DNA from: Chenopodium formosanum
Lineage: Eukaryota > Streptophyta > Magnoliopsida > Caryophyllales > Amaranthaceae
DNA length: 64,000 nucleotides
Direction: 5' to 3'
Assembly (NCBI GenBank): GCA_024500155.1
Contig: CM044858.1
Coordinates: 4,650,001-4,714,000 of the forward strand
Part shown: positions 61,717 through 64,000 of the stretch, in pieces
Numbering within the stretch: the first letter of the stretch is position 1
How the letters are laid out: the number at the start of each line of letters is the position of its first letter
The notes under the pieces: generated by a model
Database searches by the model: none
Told to the model about the DNA's origin: nothing
The model's input: the letters and a program-made list of their open reading frames with translations, nothing else
Position numbers and translations under genes: made by a program

Positions 61717-64000
61717 TATGTACTTTTGTGAAATTACCTACAAGGCTATAAATGTTGTAAAGTAATAAGGTTGTGACATAGTAATCAACTAATCATATAC
61801 ACAATAGTAAATAATTAAAAAAAATAATGAAATTAAATAGAAACTCTGATTAGAATTAAAAATACTTTTTCTAATTTTTTTTTTATTTCATTTTATGCAT
61901 GATTTATGTGAAATCATTTTGTATTTCTCTAATCATTTTGTGTTTCTCTTAATACATAATTTTACAATATATACCACTTTTAAAATATTTTTTTACTATA
62001 GTGAAAATTTTAGAGATATTTCTCCATTTTATGCATGATTGATCGATCATTTCATGCAATTTCTCTATCACTCGATTTTATATAGGGTTAATTATTGATA
62101 TCAACTTAGTTCATACTATTATAAGAACCGTGAAAATTTTACTATATCTTATAGTTCATACTCTATGCTAAATAGTAAATATAACAATTGAATAGAATTA
62201 TGAACGTGATAAATGAAATGTATCAGCTAACAATAATACGCGTAATAAGTTTATCTGCAAAGAGTAAAATAAATAGAAAGGAGAAGCTAGGAAAAGTGAG
62301 GCAGCTTTATAGGCGGACAAAGATATAGTATAAACCAAGCTTAAGTAAAGTGGTGTGTGTTTTTCGTTTTGTCTTTCTTTTTTGGGCGGTTTATATTATG
62401 GGACTCTTGATACACTCATAAGGTCATACTTATCCTATACTATTGTGTCTTGTAAATAGAATAAATAAATGTAACCTCATTAACTAATTAATAGTTTATA
62501 TATATAATATTATATGCTTTGTTCTAACAAACAAACATAATGTATTATGTTTAAATTTTCAACCTCTTCCATCACAACCAAATCTCTTCTTTTTTAATTC
62601 TTTGTTGTTCAACAACAAACTTCTAGAATGTAGCAAGTTTGCTAGCTTTCTTTGATTATGACCTTCAACACCTCTTAGCTAGTGAGAGAAGAAATAGAGA
62701 GAGGATGGTCAGCCATTTTTTAACTAAATTTGATTATGACAGTTATGTTGATAAAACCCTAGCAAAACTTTCTTTTTTTCTTCATTAATTCAAACTAAAC
62801 ATGTTTTTATTAATTCATCAATAGATTCTCCTCCCAGTACACTAAACATTTTTTCATCAATTCAATATATTCTTCTTCTTGTACTATTACTGTCTTTAGT
62901 TTATCGGAAATATTAGTTTAACGCAACGTTTTATACTAGACTACTAGTGGTTTCGTAACTGGTTAAAGGTGTGATTGTGTGAATATGTACAGCAATTGAT
63001 CCAGCCTGGCCTCCTAAAGATGCTTTTATTGGATAATTCCATGAATTCCATATTCACATGTGTATCTTAACTTTCTTCAATTCATAAATTTTTCTTGATT
63101 ATGATTAATTAATTTCGATGGGTAATTACTCCCTACGATTTTTTTTTATTATTTTTTTTTTATGTATACACTTATGTTTTATTCCAATTTTTGACTATTA
63201 TACCATTTGATCTTATTTATTACCCCGTTACAATATCTACATATTTTCATTCCGTTTTTCTTACACCTTTCCACCTTTCCTAGAATTAATACTAGCCTAC
63301 GATATCTGAGTATATCAAAAGATAATAGACGGAGTACAAGTTTTCGTAACTTCAATTCATACAAATTATTAGTATACATTACAGAGTATTATTTAATAAT
63401 AAGAAAAAAAAAAAAATGTATACATCAGGCCAGGCTTTCATCATCTAGGGATGTCTCATGTATGTGTATGTGGGAAATAAATTAAACCATTGGTGGAAAA
63501 GGTGCTAGCTTAGAAATAAATAATAATGTTTGTAATTTTTCAAGTATTAAATGTTCCCTTTTGGGTTGTTATGATGAGCTGATGAAATTTATGAAATTAT
63601 TTTATTCATCTCTGATTACTTTGATTCCAAGACTATCATCCCAATTGTTTTAGAACATGGTTTACAGGTAAAGGCCACCATCATATGAAGTATTTGTTTT
63701 ATATGTACATACGAAGTACAATTTATTTATTGAACTATACTGTAGTTTTTATTAGAAAGGTTACATACTTTATTTCTGCCCATCTTTATTTTATTTCTGC
63801 TGCCATTTATGTTTCAGATGTACTGTAGTTTTATTACCTAGGTTATGATTTATACATGGAATTTCATGACTAAAGATTATTTTTAGTTATAGAAAATATA
63901 ATGCAGGGTTACTGTAAGAGCACATGATCTTAAATTATAATACTTTAACAAAACTAGTTTTGCAATACAAACATCTGAAAATTGTTATCTTACATATGAA

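Larger units (their letters stand above)
56501..64000. other. Gene-free AT-rich DNA
   Basis: I find no frame with protein-like composition in this 7.5 kb. It holds two delimitable MITE candidates (58665-58821, 61627-61716), many poly(T)/poly(A) tracts (for example 57043-57060, 58924-58947, 60440-60464, 61401-61416 and 61529-61552), and a 25-bp direct repeat 'ataacttcgatttagct' near 61124 and 61210. Around 62500-62720 a TATA-like run followed by CA- and CT-rich sequence could be a promoter or leader for a gene beyond the window. Confidence 0.5.

Noticed and set aside
63004..63437. Inverted words 'agcctggcc' and 'ggccaggct' resembling part of miR166
   Set aside because: The match is too short, the loop is over 400 nt and there is no star sequence.

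Overview
This window is nuclear DNA of a flowering plant. Genes are split by GT-AG introns, intergenic DNA is AT-rich with many poly(A)/poly(T) tracts, and short transposon remnants lie between and inside genes. All recognisable proteins are eudicot-like. The scattered 'acggagtat' motifs and the overall style suggest Caryophyllales, perhaps Amaranthaceae such as spinach, beet or quinoa, but I cannot prove the species.

Layout of genes. 1-4228 (+) holds the last five exons of an EDRF1-like TPR protein, cut at its 5' end by the window edge. 5344-7266 (+) is a small secreted inhibitor made of a subtilisin propeptide (I9) domain, like SPI-1. 14347-16323 (+) is an intronless cytosolic HSP70. 20832-25769 (+) is a calcium-dependent protein kinase of the CPK4/CPK11 type, whose sixth intron contains 259 perfect ATT repeats. 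27359-32302 (+) is an ABCC (MRP) transporter that lacks most of the usual first membrane domain. 35934-38972 (+) is plastid ribosomal protein L21. 40009-41366 (+) is an F-box protein, followed by two decayed partial copies broken up by retroelement insertions. 45852-49878 (+) is a TMEM41/VTT-domain ER membrane protein. 52638-54521 (-) is a NAC transcription factor with a GC-AG intron. 54522-64000 shows no convincing protein gene.

Mobile and repeated DNA. 8110-13740 is a nest of GGGTT-rich elements with about 12 tandem copies of a ~323-bp unit plus an inverted copy; a third related copy lies at 44208-45320. Several small elements can be delimited from the sequence: a tRNA-derived SINE with perfect 18-bp target duplications and a paralogous empty site 18 kb away, a 5'-truncated LINE fragment with 15-bp duplications, a hAT-like MITE with 8-bp duplications, a Stowaway-like MITE, a long foldback element and two further MITE candidates.

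How the genes relate. They do not form one pathway; this is a collinear piece of chromosome. The order EDRF1-like, CPK4/11-like, plastid L21 matches, from memory, the Arabidopsis order AT1G35660-AT1G35670-AT1G35680. The SPI-1-like and TMEM41-like genes match neighbours in a second Arabidopsis block (AT1G71950/AT1G71940), so the window may keep an ancestral block that Arabidopsis has split. The F-box cluster, the tandem array and the small transposons are later additions.
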